14,515 nt of DNA from GCA-002784865 sp035646815. GTDB taxonomy: Bacteria; Patescibacteriota; Microgenomatia; Levybacterales; UBA12049. Shown here in pieces: positions 5,835 to 12,284 of this stretch. The stretch lies in assembly GCA_035646815.1 (NCBI GenBank), contig DASRON010000007.1, forward strand, positions 1 through 14,515, in the 5' to 3' direction. Each line of letters starts with the position of its first letter. Within the stretch, counting starts at the first letter, position 1. Under the pieces are notes generated by a model. That model searched no databases, had not been told where the DNA came from, and saw only the letters and a list, made by a program, of their open reading frames with translations. The translations under genes were made by a program, and so were the position numbers.

Positions 5835-6704
5835 ATGACCATAAATATCCTAGGTGATGGTGTGTGGGGAAAAGCTCTTTCTACACTTCTTACTCAAAAT
5901 AACCACAAGATAGAATTTTGGGATAAGCAAAGCAAAATAAAACCGCTAGATGCAATTTTAATTGCAGTTCCTGCTACAGCAATAAGAGATGTTTTTACTA
6001 AGTACGGTAGCGATCTTAAAAATTCCATAATCATTAATTCTGCAAAAGGAATTGAAAAAGAAAGTCATAAATTGCCACACCAAATAACAAAAGACATTTT
6101 AGGGGAAAACATTAAATATTTTGCAATAATGGGACCTTCTTTTGCAGAAGAAGTAGAAGAAAAGATGCCTACAATAGTAAATCTTGCAGGAAATATTGAT
6201 CAATCAAGAGAAATAGCAGATCTTTTTGAAACAGATTATTTTAGAGTAAAAAGAACAAATTCTCTGGAAGCAATTGAGCTCTCTGGAGCCCTAAAAAACG
6301 TTTATGCAATTGCCTGTGGAATTGCTAAAGGTTTAGGATTTAAGACTAACACTCAGGCAAAATTAATCACACTTGCATTTGAAGAAATAGAAAGGCTCTG
6401 TAAGGCTTTAAACTATCGAATAGATCATAAAGCAAATCCAGCAATCTTAGGAGACTTGATGCTTACTTGTACAAGTGAGCAAAGTAGAAACTTTAGTTTT
6501 GGAATGAATCTTATAAACCATAACTTAAACACAGCTCTTAAAAAAGTAAACAGCACAGTAGAAGGGTATAACACAGCTTTTTCAATACCGTTTTTTGCAA
6601 ATAAAACAAAATTACCACTTGCAGAGTTTATCTTTAATATTTTGGAAAAAAATAAGCCGGAAAGGGTTAGGAAAGATTTCGCCTCATTTGTAAAAGAAAC
6701 CTAA
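5835..6704 (+). CDS. gpsA: NAD(P)-dependent glycerol-3-phosphate dehydrogenase
   Basis: A 289-residue cytoplasmic dehydrogenase interconverting dihydroxyacetone phosphate and sn-glycerol 3-phosphate, the backbone of phospholipids. The Rossmann loop is GDGVWG at 7-12. VPATAIRDV, the INSAKGIE strand and GPSFAEE follow in family order. The catalytic region is ELSGALKNVYAIACGIAKGLG with Lys154, then GDLMLTCTSEQSRNFSFG. It is about 40 residues shorter than E. coli GpsA, mostly because the segment between the second Rossmann strand (IEFWD) and AILIAVPA is cut by about 30 residues. Its stop codon overlaps the stop of the convergent DUF5654 gene. A TATAAT lies just upstream and the transcript is predicted to be near-leaderless. 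Confidence 0.93.
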   Translation: MTINILGDGVWGKALSTLLTQNNHKIEFWDKQSKIKPLDAILIAVPATAIRDVFTKYGSDLKNSIIINSAKGIEKESHKLPHQITKDILGENIKYFAIMGPSFAEEVEEKMPTIVNLAGNIDQSREIADLFETDYFRVKRTNSLEAIELSGALKNVYAIACGIAKGLGFKTNTQAKLITLAFEEIERLCKALNYRIDHKANPAILGDLMLTCTSEQSRNFSFGMNLINHNLNTALKKVNSTVEGYNTAFSIPFFANKTKLPLAEFIFNILEKNKPERVRKDFASFVKET

Positions 6705-6982
6705 ATGTTTCCTTGGAGTTTTTCTGAAAGCCTTGATAGTTGAAGAGTTACTGTTACTGCAAGAATAGTCACAATTATTGCATAAATAAGAAGAGAAATA
6801 ATACCACTCCCGTCAGGTAGCCATTTTTTAACATAAGAACCTACAAATTCCTGAATTACACTGTTCCAGGCAAGTGCTGCCACTAGCCCAAATCCACTTG
6901 TTGAGAGAGTTACCATTTGCTTTACAGCTTCTACATGAAGTTTTTTGCTAGCCTTAGTCTTTTTATTTGTTTTAGTTGCCAT
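6701..6982 (-). CDS. DUF5654-like small membrane protein
   Basis: A 93-residue protein on the minus strand. A lysine-rich cytoplasmic N-terminus (residues 1-17) is followed by a hydrophobic segment at about 26-48 (GFGLVAALAWNSVIQ) and a second membrane helix at about 60-83 (ISLLIYAIIVTILAVTVTLQ). The FGLVAALAWN motif followed by a C-terminal LIYAIIVT helix is how I recognise the DUF5654 family; the function is unknown. It is the only minus-strand gene in the window. Its TAG (6703-6701) overlaps the gpsA TAA (6702-6704) tail to tail. Its promoter is divergent from that of the Fic operon, with an extended -10 and an essentially leaderless start. Orientation is inferred to be two helices with the N-terminus inside by the positive-inside rule. 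Confidence 0.85.
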   Translation of the reverse strand: MATKTNKKTKASKKLHVEAVKQMVTLSTSGFGLVAALAWNSVIQEFVGSYVKKWLPDGSGIISLLIYAIIVTILAVTVTLQLSRLSEKLQGNI

Positions 6983-6990
6983 TACAAGGT

Positions 6991-6999
6991 ATTATAGCA
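6991..6999 (-). promoter_or_regulatory. extended -10 promoter for the DUF5654 gene
   Basis: Reading the minus strand, TGC followed by TATAAT (6999 down to 6991) forms an extended -10 element. No good -35 is present, which is usual for extended -10 promoters. Only eight bases separate TATAAT from the ATG, so the predicted start is at or within two bases of the ATG (6982). Confidence 0.7.
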
Positions 7000-7017
7000 T
7001 ATTTTTAAAGCTGGTAG

Positions 7018-7046
7018 TTGATTTTTATCGGGAAATATGCGTTAAT
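7018..7046 (+). promoter_or_regulatory. promoter for the Fic-receiver-ligase-EndoQ operon
   Basis: TTGATT (7018-7023) and GTTAAT (7041-7046), spacer 17, with TG at 7038-7039 in extended -10 position. The predicted start is near 7053, nine bases before ATG 7062. It is divergent to the DUF5654 promoter, with about 70 bases between the two starts. The -10 is weaker than at other genes in this window. Confidence 0.5.
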
Positions 7047-7061
7047 AAATTACAAATATAT

Positions 7062-8114
7062 ATGTTTACTCCCAAATTTACAATTACTAATAAGATTCTT
7101 AAAAACATAGGTAGTATTGAAGCCAGCAAAGAAGTTATTGATCATGCACCACTTCTCCCTTACTACGAAAAAGAGTTTAGAAAAGACGCAATGGTTAGAT
7201 CAGTTCATCATGGAACTCATATGGAAGGAAACGAGCTCAATTTATCCCAGGCAGAGCGTGTTTTAGAAGGACAAGATATTCCTGCAAGAGAAAGAGATGT
7301 ACAAGAAGTAATTAATTATAGAGAAGTAATGGAATATGTCGAAAAGACACAAGTTTTAGATACTAAAACAGGGACAGTAGAAGATGTTATAAAGCAGATT
7401 CATAAACTAACTGTAGATAAGATTTTAGCTCCTGAAAAATGCGGAGAATATAGAAAAACTCAGGTAGTTGTTAAAAATAGTATCTCTGGAGAGGTTTCTT
7501 TTAGACCACCCATGGCAGTTGCTGTGCAGTTTCAAATAAAGGATTTAATTGCGTTTATAAATAGTTTGACAGGAGAAGATATTCATCCAATTTTGAAGAG
7601 TGGAGTTGTTCATTACGAATTAGTAAGAATCCATCCATTTATTGATGGAAACGGAAGAGTTGCAAGGGCCTTATCTACACTTATTCTTTTTAAAGAAGGA
7701 TATGATATAAGAAAGTTTTTTTCACTGGAAGAATACTTTGATTCTAATGCTTTATCTTATTACGAGGCTTTGCAAAGTGTTGAAAAAAGTAAAGGGGATT
7801 TAACACATTGGCTTGAATATTTCTCACTTGGACTTGCAATTGAACTTTCAAAGATAAAAGATAGGGTAGAAAAGATATCAGTTGATGCAAAGTTAAAAGA
7901 GAAGCTGGGTGGACGTCCTTTAATGCTTTCTGAAAGACAACTTAAGATAATAGAATATATTCAAAAAACAGGATACTTGCAAAATAAGGCATTTTCTCAA
8001 CTTTTCCCAATGATTTCAGAAGATACAATCTTAAATGAACTAAAAGAGCTATTAAGTAAGGGAATAGTTAAAAAGCAAGGCGTAACCAAGGGTGCAAGAT
8101 ATATAATGAAATGA
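7062..8114 (+). CDS. Fic-domain protein adenylyltransferase with C-terminal winged helix
   Basis: A 350-residue Fic protein. Fic domains transfer AMP from ATP (AMPylation) to Ser, Thr or Tyr of a target protein. The active-site motif is complete: HPFIDGNGRVAR at 191-202, with His191 catalytic. An N-terminal autoinhibitory helix with THMEGN (52-57, Glu55) marks a self-inhibited Fic of the type with the helix before the core. The C-terminal 65 residues (from SERQLKIIEYIQ) look like a winged helix, suggesting DNA binding or a protein docking role. I place the start at ATG 7062: the open frame extends further upstream, but those codons are antisense to the DUF5654 gene and precede the promoter. 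The stop overlaps the receiver gene by ATGA. The target is unknown; the coupled genes are obvious candidates to test. Confidence 0.9.
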   Translation: MFTPKFTITNKILKNIGSIEASKEVIDHAPLLPYYEKEFRKDAMVRSVHHGTHMEGNELNLSQAERVLEGQDIPARERDVQEVINYREVMEYVEKTQVLDTKTGTVEDVIKQIHKLTVDKILAPEKCGEYRKTQVVVKNSISGEVSFRPPMAVAVQFQIKDLIAFINSLTGEDIHPILKSGVVHYELVRIHPFIDGNGRVARALSTLILFKEGYDIRKFFSLEEYFDSNALSYYEALQSVEKSKGDLTHWLEYFSLGLAIELSKIKDRVEKISVDAKLKEKLGGRPLMLSERQLKIIEYIQKTGYLQNKAFSQLFPMISEDTILNELKELLSKGIVKKQGVTKGARYIMK

Positions 8115-8590
8115 TTATGGAGAGAAGTGAAGGATTAAAGATACCGGAAAGAAAAGAAATAGGAGGTATGAGAGTATTAGTTGTTGATGATTATGGGTCT
8201 GTTAGAAATGTTATGCAAAAAATGGTAATGAGAATTTTGGGAAGTAAAGGATTAGTTGAAATTGCAGAAGATGGAGAAGAAGCCTTGGGAATACTAAGAA
8301 AAGAAGCTTTTCAGTTAGTAATTTCTGATGGTAAAATGCCAAAAATGAACGGTGTTAAACTTGCAGAAGAGGCGATAAAACTAGTCAATCCACCATTAAT
8401 GTTTGTTTTAACAAGTACAGATGTCCATGAATTAGGTTTTTCAGGGCATAAAGAAGATTTGCAAAGACAACTAAGAGAACGCGGGGTAGATATTTTTATA
8501 GAAAAACCGATTTCTTTTGAAAAGATGAAAGAGTTGATAGGAGAGGTTAAAGAAAAACTAAGAGGAGAAGAAGGAGAAGAGTACAAATGA
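8111..8590 (+). CDS. stand-alone response-regulator receiver domain (CheY-like)
   Basis: A 159-residue protein that is only a receiver domain, with no output domain. The acidic pocket is Asp26-Asp27 in VLVVDD. The phosphoacceptor is Asp73 in ISDGKMPKMNG. The switch Thr is Thr101 in LTST, and the conserved Lys is Lys132 in EKP. The gap from Thr101 to Lys132 is 31 residues against about 22 in CheY, so there is an insertion (VHELGFSGHKEDLQRQLRER) around helix 4, usually the signalling surface. No histidine kinase is present in the window. ATG 8111 is chosen for its four-base overlap with the Fic stop. A downstream ATG (8168) would start directly at the receiver core and follows AGGAGG, but the spacing is too short. 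The stop overlaps the ligase start by ATGA. Confidence 0.88.
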   Translation: MIMERSEGLKIPERKEIGGMRVLVVDDYGSVRNVMQKMVMRILGSKGLVEIAEDGEEALGILRKEAFQLVISDGKMPKMNGVKLAEEAIKLVNPPLMFVLTSTDVHELGFSGHKEDLQRQLRERGVDIFIEKPISFEKMKELIGEVKEKLRGEEGEEYK

Positions 8591-10320
8591 TATTTTATGA
8601 ACTTTCTAAATATTTTGAAAAGATGGAAGAAACCTCATCAAGGCTTTCTTTGATAGATATTTTATCCGAGCTTTTTAAATCAGTAAAGTCAGCAGACGAG
8701 CTTGAGAAAATAACCTACCTAATTCAAGGGAGAATTGCTCCTTTTTTTGAAGCAACTGAGATTGGCATGGCAGATAAAATGGTTGCAAAATCAATTGCTC
8801 GTTCGTTTAAATCTACACAGGAAAAAGTATTAAAACTTTATCAAGAAATAGGAGACATGGGTAAAGTTGCAGATAAGTTAAGTAGAGAACAAGATACAAA
8901 AAGTGAGAAGTTATCAGTCTTAGAAGTTTTTGAAAATTTAACAAAAATTGCTGAAACTTCTGGAGAAGGAAGCGTTGAAATAAAGCAAAATTTATTATCA
9001 GATATTTTGCAAAAAATGGATCCTTTGTCTGCAAGATATCTTGTTAGAATTCCTCTTGGTAATCTTAGACTTGGTATTGGAGATCCAACAGTTTTAGACG
9101 GTCTTGCTAAAGCAATTTTAGGAAATAAAAGTAAAAGAAAACTTTTAGAAGGAGCGTACAATAGAACTTCTGATCTTGGTTTAATTGCAAAAACATTAAA
9201 AACACATGGGCTTTTAGTAGTTGAAAAACTAGATATTCAAATTGGAAAACCGATCAGGTCTGAGCTTTGTGAAAGACTTCCAACCCCTGAAAAGACCATT
9301 GAAAAGATGGAAAAAGTAGACGCTCAATATAAATATGATGGATTTAGGGTGCAAATCCATAAAGATAATGACAAGGTGTATATGTTTTCAAGAAATTTAG
9401 AAAACATGACCCATATGTTTCCAGAACTTATTAAAGCAACTAAAAAACAAATTAAGGCAAAAACAGCGATTTTAGACACAGAAGCGCTTGCATACAATAC
9501 TGAATCAGAAGAGTTTTTACCTTTTCAAGAAACTACCAAGCGAAGAAGAAAACATAATATTACTGAAATGGCTCAAAAACTTCCTTTAAAAGCTTTTGTT
9601 TTTGATATTTTGTATAAAGATGGTAAATCTTTAATTGATGAACCACTTTATAAAAGACTTAAGATCTTAAAAGAAACTATTGATTCAGATGATGTTTTAA
9701 TTCCCTCAAAAAATCAGATCATAGAGGATTCAAAGACATTAGGACTTCTTTTAGATGATGCAATTTCTAAAGGCCTTGAAGGATTAGTAGTTAAAAAAAT
9801 AGAAAGTAAGTATGAAGCAGGGGGGAGAAATTTTAACTGGGTAAAATTAAAAAGACATTCTGCTGGAGAACTGCAAGATACAATTGACTGCGTAATCTTA
9901 GGATATGTTACTGGTAAGGGGAAGAGAACTGCTTTTGGAGCAGGGGCTCTTCTAGTTGGCGTTTATGATAGTAAGTTAGATGAATTCGTAACAGTTTCAA
10001 AAATAGGAACAGGTCTTTCAGATGATGAGTGGAGAGAAATTCATAAAAGAGCAGATAAGATTAAAGTAGATCATAAACCTGCTCGAGTTAATTCTAAAAC
10101 CACTCCATCGGTTTGGATAAGGCCTGAGATTGTTATAGAAGTCTTAGCGGATGAGATAACCAGAAGTCCTATCCATACTGCAGGAATGGCAAGAGAAAAT
10201 CCTGGATATGCACTTCGTTTTCCAAGACTGGTTTCATTTAGAGATAAGGACAAAAAAGCAGAGGATGCAACAACAGTCAAAGAATTAATTGATATGTATA
10301 ATCAGCAAGGGAGAAAATAA
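8587..10320 (+). CDS. ATP-dependent DNA ligase, archaeal/eukaryotic type I
   Basis: A 577-residue ligase that seals nicks through an AMP-lysine intermediate. The N-terminal DNA-binding domain covers about 1-220 (RIPLGNLRLGIGDPTVLDGLAKA is typical). The adenylation domain carries KYDG at 249-252 with catalytic Lys249. Motif III is DTEALAY (Glu299), motif IV EGLVVKK at 398-404, and motif V WVKLKR at 418-423. The remainder is an OB fold ending in a motif resembling ARFPRLVSFRDK. All three domains are present and of normal length, so it is a full replicative-style enzyme, unlike the small LigD or LigB-type bacterial ATP ligases. Similar ligases occur in archaea and in CPR bacteria. It is translationally coupled to the receiver gene. 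A terminator-like hairpin lies at 8726-8748 within its early codons. No clamp-binding motif is visible at its C-terminus. Confidence 0.95.
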   Translation: MIFYELSKYFEKMEETSSRLSLIDILSELFKSVKSADELEKITYLIQGRIAPFFEATEIGMADKMVAKSIARSFKSTQEKVLKLYQEIGDMGKVADKLSREQDTKSEKLSVLEVFENLTKIAETSGEGSVEIKQNLLSDILQKMDPLSARYLVRIPLGNLRLGIGDPTVLDGLAKAILGNKSKRKLLEGAYNRTSDLGLIAKTLKTHGLLVVEKLDIQIGKPIRSELCERLPTPEKTIEKMEKVDAQYKYDGFRVQIHKDNDKVYMFSRNLENMTHMFPELIKATKKQIKAKTAILDTEALAYNTESEEFLPFQETTKRRRKHNITEMAQKLPLKAFVFDILYKDGKSLIDEPLYKRLKILKETIDSDDVLIPSKNQIIEDSKTLGLLLDDAISKGLEGLVVKKIESKYEAGGRNFNWVKLKRHSAGELQDTIDCVILGYVTGKGKRTAFGAGALLVGVYDSKLDEFVTVSKIGTGLSDDEWREIHKRADKIKVDHKPARVNSKTTPSVWIRPEIVIEVLADEITRSPIHTAGMARENPGYALRFPRLVSFRDKDKKAEDATTVKELIDMYNQQGRK

Positions 10321-10343
10321 CATAGAAACAATACGTTGACTTT

Positions 10344-11708
10344 ATGAAATACATAACAGATCTCCATCTCCACTCAAAATATTCAAGAGCAGTTAGTCAG
10401 CAAATGATGCTTCCCGTAATGAGTACCTGGGGAAAGAAAAAAGGATTAGACGTACTTGCAACAGGAGATTGGACTCATCCTTTATGGTTTAGACACATAA
10501 CAGATCTTTTAGAAGAAAAAAAAGAAGGGTTATTTGGTTTAAAGGAAAACAAGAATTCAAAAGATAAAGAACCTCTTTTTATTCTCTCAACTGAAATTTC
10601 AAGTATTTATTCACAGGGTGGAAAAACAAGAAGAGTTCACAATTTAGTTCTTTCTGAAAGCCTAGAAACAGTTGAAAAAATTAATAAAGAAATGAGAAAT
10701 AGAGGTTTTAATTTAAATTCTGACGGAAGACCTATTATCGGACTTTCCTCGAGAAATCTCTTAGAGTTAGTTTTATCAATTGATAAAACTGCACTTTTAA
10801 TTCCTTGTCATGTTTGGACACCATGGTTTTCTTTGTATGGATCAATGAGTGGATTTGATTCAATAGAAGAATGTTTTGGTGATTACTCAAAATACATTTT
10901 TGGAGTAGAAACGGGTCTTTCTTCAGATCCTGAGATGAATTGGAGAATAAAAGAGCTTGACAAAAGAACTATTCTTTCTTCTTCAGATGCACACTCAATG
11001 GCTAAGATGGGTAGAGAGGCAACTGTTTTTGAACTTGAAGATTTAACATTTAAAAATATTAGAAGAGCAATTATTTCCCCAAGCTTAAAAGCTGACTGGA
11101 AATCTCTTCCTGATAAGATTTCTTACACAATTGAGTTTTATCCTGAGGAAGGAAAATATCACTATACGGGACACCGCAATTGTCATATCTCACAAAGTCC
11201 TGAAGAGACTAAGAAAAAGGGCACTATTTGCCCTGTGTGTAATAGAAATTTAACTGTCGGAGTAATGCATAGAGTCGAAGATCTATCTTCATCTAATAGA
11301 AAGGGAAAAAGCAAAGTAGACGATAAAGGAGTTAAATGGATTTATGATCCGAGAGAGATTCATCCTCCTTTTATAAAGTTAGTTCCACTTTTAGAAATTG
11401 TTGCTGAGTCATTGTCTATGACAGTTGCAGCTCAACGGGTAAAAGATAAGTTTGATCAGCTTTGTTTAGTTTTTGGATCAGAAATAAATGCATTACTAAA
11501 TGTTTCTATTGATGATTTAAAAAAGCAGGTAGATGAGAGGCTTGTAGAGGGAATAGTAAAAGTAAGAAAGGGAGATATTGTAATAAATCCAGGATTTGAT
11601 GGTCAATATGGAGTAGTTAAGATTTGGAATAGTGAAAATAAAGATGAAAAAGAGAACAAAAATACTGTAACTCCGTTAAAAAAGAATCAACTAGGACTTG
11701 ACTTTTAA
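10344..11708 (+). CDS. endonuclease Q-like PHP-domain nuclease
   Basis: A 454-residue protein of the endonuclease Q family, which nicks DNA 5' of deaminated bases (hypoxanthine, uracil) and abasic sites. The PHP metal-binding residues are visible: DLHLH (His8, His10), TGDWTHP, the STEIS strand with its Glu, PCHVWTPW, and SSSDAHS (Asp215, His217). A zinc-binding region follows: GHRNC with Cys280, then CPVC with Cys296 and Cys299; His277 is a possible fourth ligand. A C-terminal region with a helix-hairpin-like segment ends in QLGLDF (449-454), matching the hexapeptide form of the bacterial sliding-clamp motif QLxLxF. Archaeal EndoQ is known to work with PCNA, so this is functionally sensible. 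It starts 23 bases after the ligase, giving an incision-sealing gene pair. Confidence 0.88.
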   Translation: MKYITDLHLHSKYSRAVSQQMMLPVMSTWGKKKGLDVLATGDWTHPLWFRHITDLLEEKKEGLFGLKENKNSKDKEPLFILSTEISSIYSQGGKTRRVHNLVLSESLETVEKINKEMRNRGFNLNSDGRPIIGLSSRNLLELVLSIDKTALLIPCHVWTPWFSLYGSMSGFDSIEECFGDYSKYIFGVETGLSSDPEMNWRIKELDKRTILSSSDAHSMAKMGREATVFELEDLTFKNIRRAIISPSLKADWKSLPDKISYTIEFYPEEGKYHYTGHRNCHISQSPEETKKKGTICPVCNRNLTVGVMHRVEDLSSSNRKGKSKVDDKGVKWIYDPREIHPPFIKLVPLLEIVAESLSMTVAAQRVKDKFDQLCLVFGSEINALLNVSIDDLKKQVDERLVEGIVKVRKGDIVINPGFDGQYGVVKIWNSENKDEKENKNTVTPLKKNQLGLDF

Positions 11709-11726
11709 TTGAGGCTAGAATACTAT
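11698..11726 (+). promoter_or_regulatory. promoter for the four-helix membrane protein gene
   Basis: TTGACT (11698-11703) and TACTAT (11721-11726), 17-base spacer, straddling the endQ-like stop codon. The predicted start is near 11733, giving a leader of about 30 bases, long enough to hold the Shine-Dalgarno sequence. Confidence 0.7.
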
Positions 11727-11748
11727 CAACTTAGAGTATATTTTTGAA

Positions 11749-11757
11749 GGGAGGTGA
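11749..11757 (+). promoter_or_regulatory. strong Shine-Dalgarno sequence deciding the start at 11763
   Basis: GGGAGGTGA is complementary to the 3' end of 16S rRNA over its full core. It ends five bases before ATG 11763. It rules out the in-frame GTG at 11754, which lies inside it. No other gene in the window has such a site at proper spacing. Confidence 0.85.
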
Positions 11758-11762
11758 AAATA

Positions 11763-12203
11763 ATGGCACAATCAAGTTTAGATTCCCTAACAAAACCTAT
11801 TGAGAAATTGTATGCAGGTCTTCCCGCTATTCCAGTGGCTTGGCGCGATGTAATTGTTGCAGTCTCTCCATGGCTTGCCTTAATATTTGGAGTTTTGGGA
11901 GTTTTTGGTTCACTCTCTGCGTTTGGTATTTCAACAGTTCTTTCACCCTTAGTTGTTTTAGGTGGAGGAGTAGGAACAGCAACATCATTAATAGCTGTTT
12001 CTGTAATTGGTTTAGTAACAAGTGTTTTAATGCTTATTGCTTTTCCAAGTCTTTTAAAAAGAAAAATGCTAGGTTGGAAATATCTTTTCTGGGCAGAATT
12101 ATTAGGAATTGTCTCATCTGTTGTAAGTCTTACAATAACAGGTGTCGTTTTAGGATTAGTTTGGCTTTATTTCTTGTTCCAAATAAAACCCGCATATAAA
12201 TAG
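11763..12203 (+). CDS. four-helix integral membrane protein, conserved in CPR-type genomes
   Basis: A 146-residue hydrophobic protein with about four membrane helices: roughly 30-50 (VIVAVSPWLALIFGVLGVFG), 55-72, 75-97 (ATSLIAVSVIGLVTSVLMLIA) and 113-140. A short amphipathic N-terminus (LDSLTKPIEKLYAGLP) precedes the first helix, and a basic loop LLKRKMLGWKY lies between helices three and four. The pattern (APWLALIFG... MAFPxL...GWxxLF...YFLFQIKxxYK) is one I associate with small membrane proteins that recur in Microgenomates-like genomes, with no assigned function. It has its own promoter, the only strong Shine-Dalgarno in the window and a strong terminator. It is therefore a monocistronic, probably highly expressed gene. 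Confidence 0.8.
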   Translation: MAQSSLDSLTKPIEKLYAGLPAIPVAWRDVIVAVSPWLALIFGVLGVFGSLSAFGISTVLSPLVVLGGGVGTATSLIAVSVIGLVTSVLMLIAFPSLLKRKMLGWKYLFWAELLGIVSSVVSLTITGVVLGLVWLYFLFQIKPAYK

Positions 12204-12220
12204 TTAGGGAACAAAAAAGA

Positions 12221-12255
12221 AAGGCTATCCGTTAAAATTTTCGGATAGCTTTTTT
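12221..12255 (+). terminator. rho-independent terminator after the membrane protein gene
   Basis: GCTATCCG (12224-12231) pairs perfectly with CGGATAGC (12242-12249), extended by a G-T and two A-T pairs, around a ten-base loop. Six T (12250-12255) follow. It lies 17 bases after the stop codon. Confidence 0.92.
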
Positions 12256-12270
12256 GTGGATTTTAAGGTA

Positions 12271-12276
12271 TATAAT
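12271..12276 (+). promoter_or_regulatory. -10 box ahead of the phosphoribosyltransferase gene
   Basis: A perfect TATAAT inside an alternating TA run, eight bases before ATG 12285. The predicted start is near 12283, so the transcript would be leaderless. No convincing -35; the expected region overlaps the T-tract of the preceding terminator. Confidence 0.55.
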
Positions 12277-12284
12277 ATAGGCAA

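Noticed and set aside
6945..7061. Upstream extension of the Fic reading frame from a TTG at 6945
   Set aside because: These 39 codons are antisense to the DUF5654 N-terminus and lie across the divergent promoters; homologous Fic proteins would begin near MFTPKF. Start moved to ATG 7062.
8161..8170. AGGAGG followed directly by ATG 8168 as an alternative start for the receiver gene
   Set aside because: The spacing of one base is too short for a functional Shine-Dalgarno; ATG 8111 is coupled to the Fic stop. A shorter receiver cannot be wholly excluded.
8311..10280. Minus-strand open frames opposite the receiver and ligase genes
   Set aside because: Low-complexity shadows of recognised genes, without promoters or family features.
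11754..11762. GTG start at 11754 for the membrane protein
   Set aside because: This GTG is part of the GGGAGGTGA Shine-Dalgarno; ATG 11763 is properly spaced.
11827..12199. Open frames on both strands overlapping the membrane protein gene, including a cysteine-rich plus-frame ORF
   Set aside because: Shadows of a hydrophobic coding sequence; no promoter or start signal, and the real frame has Shine-Dalgarno, promoter and terminator.
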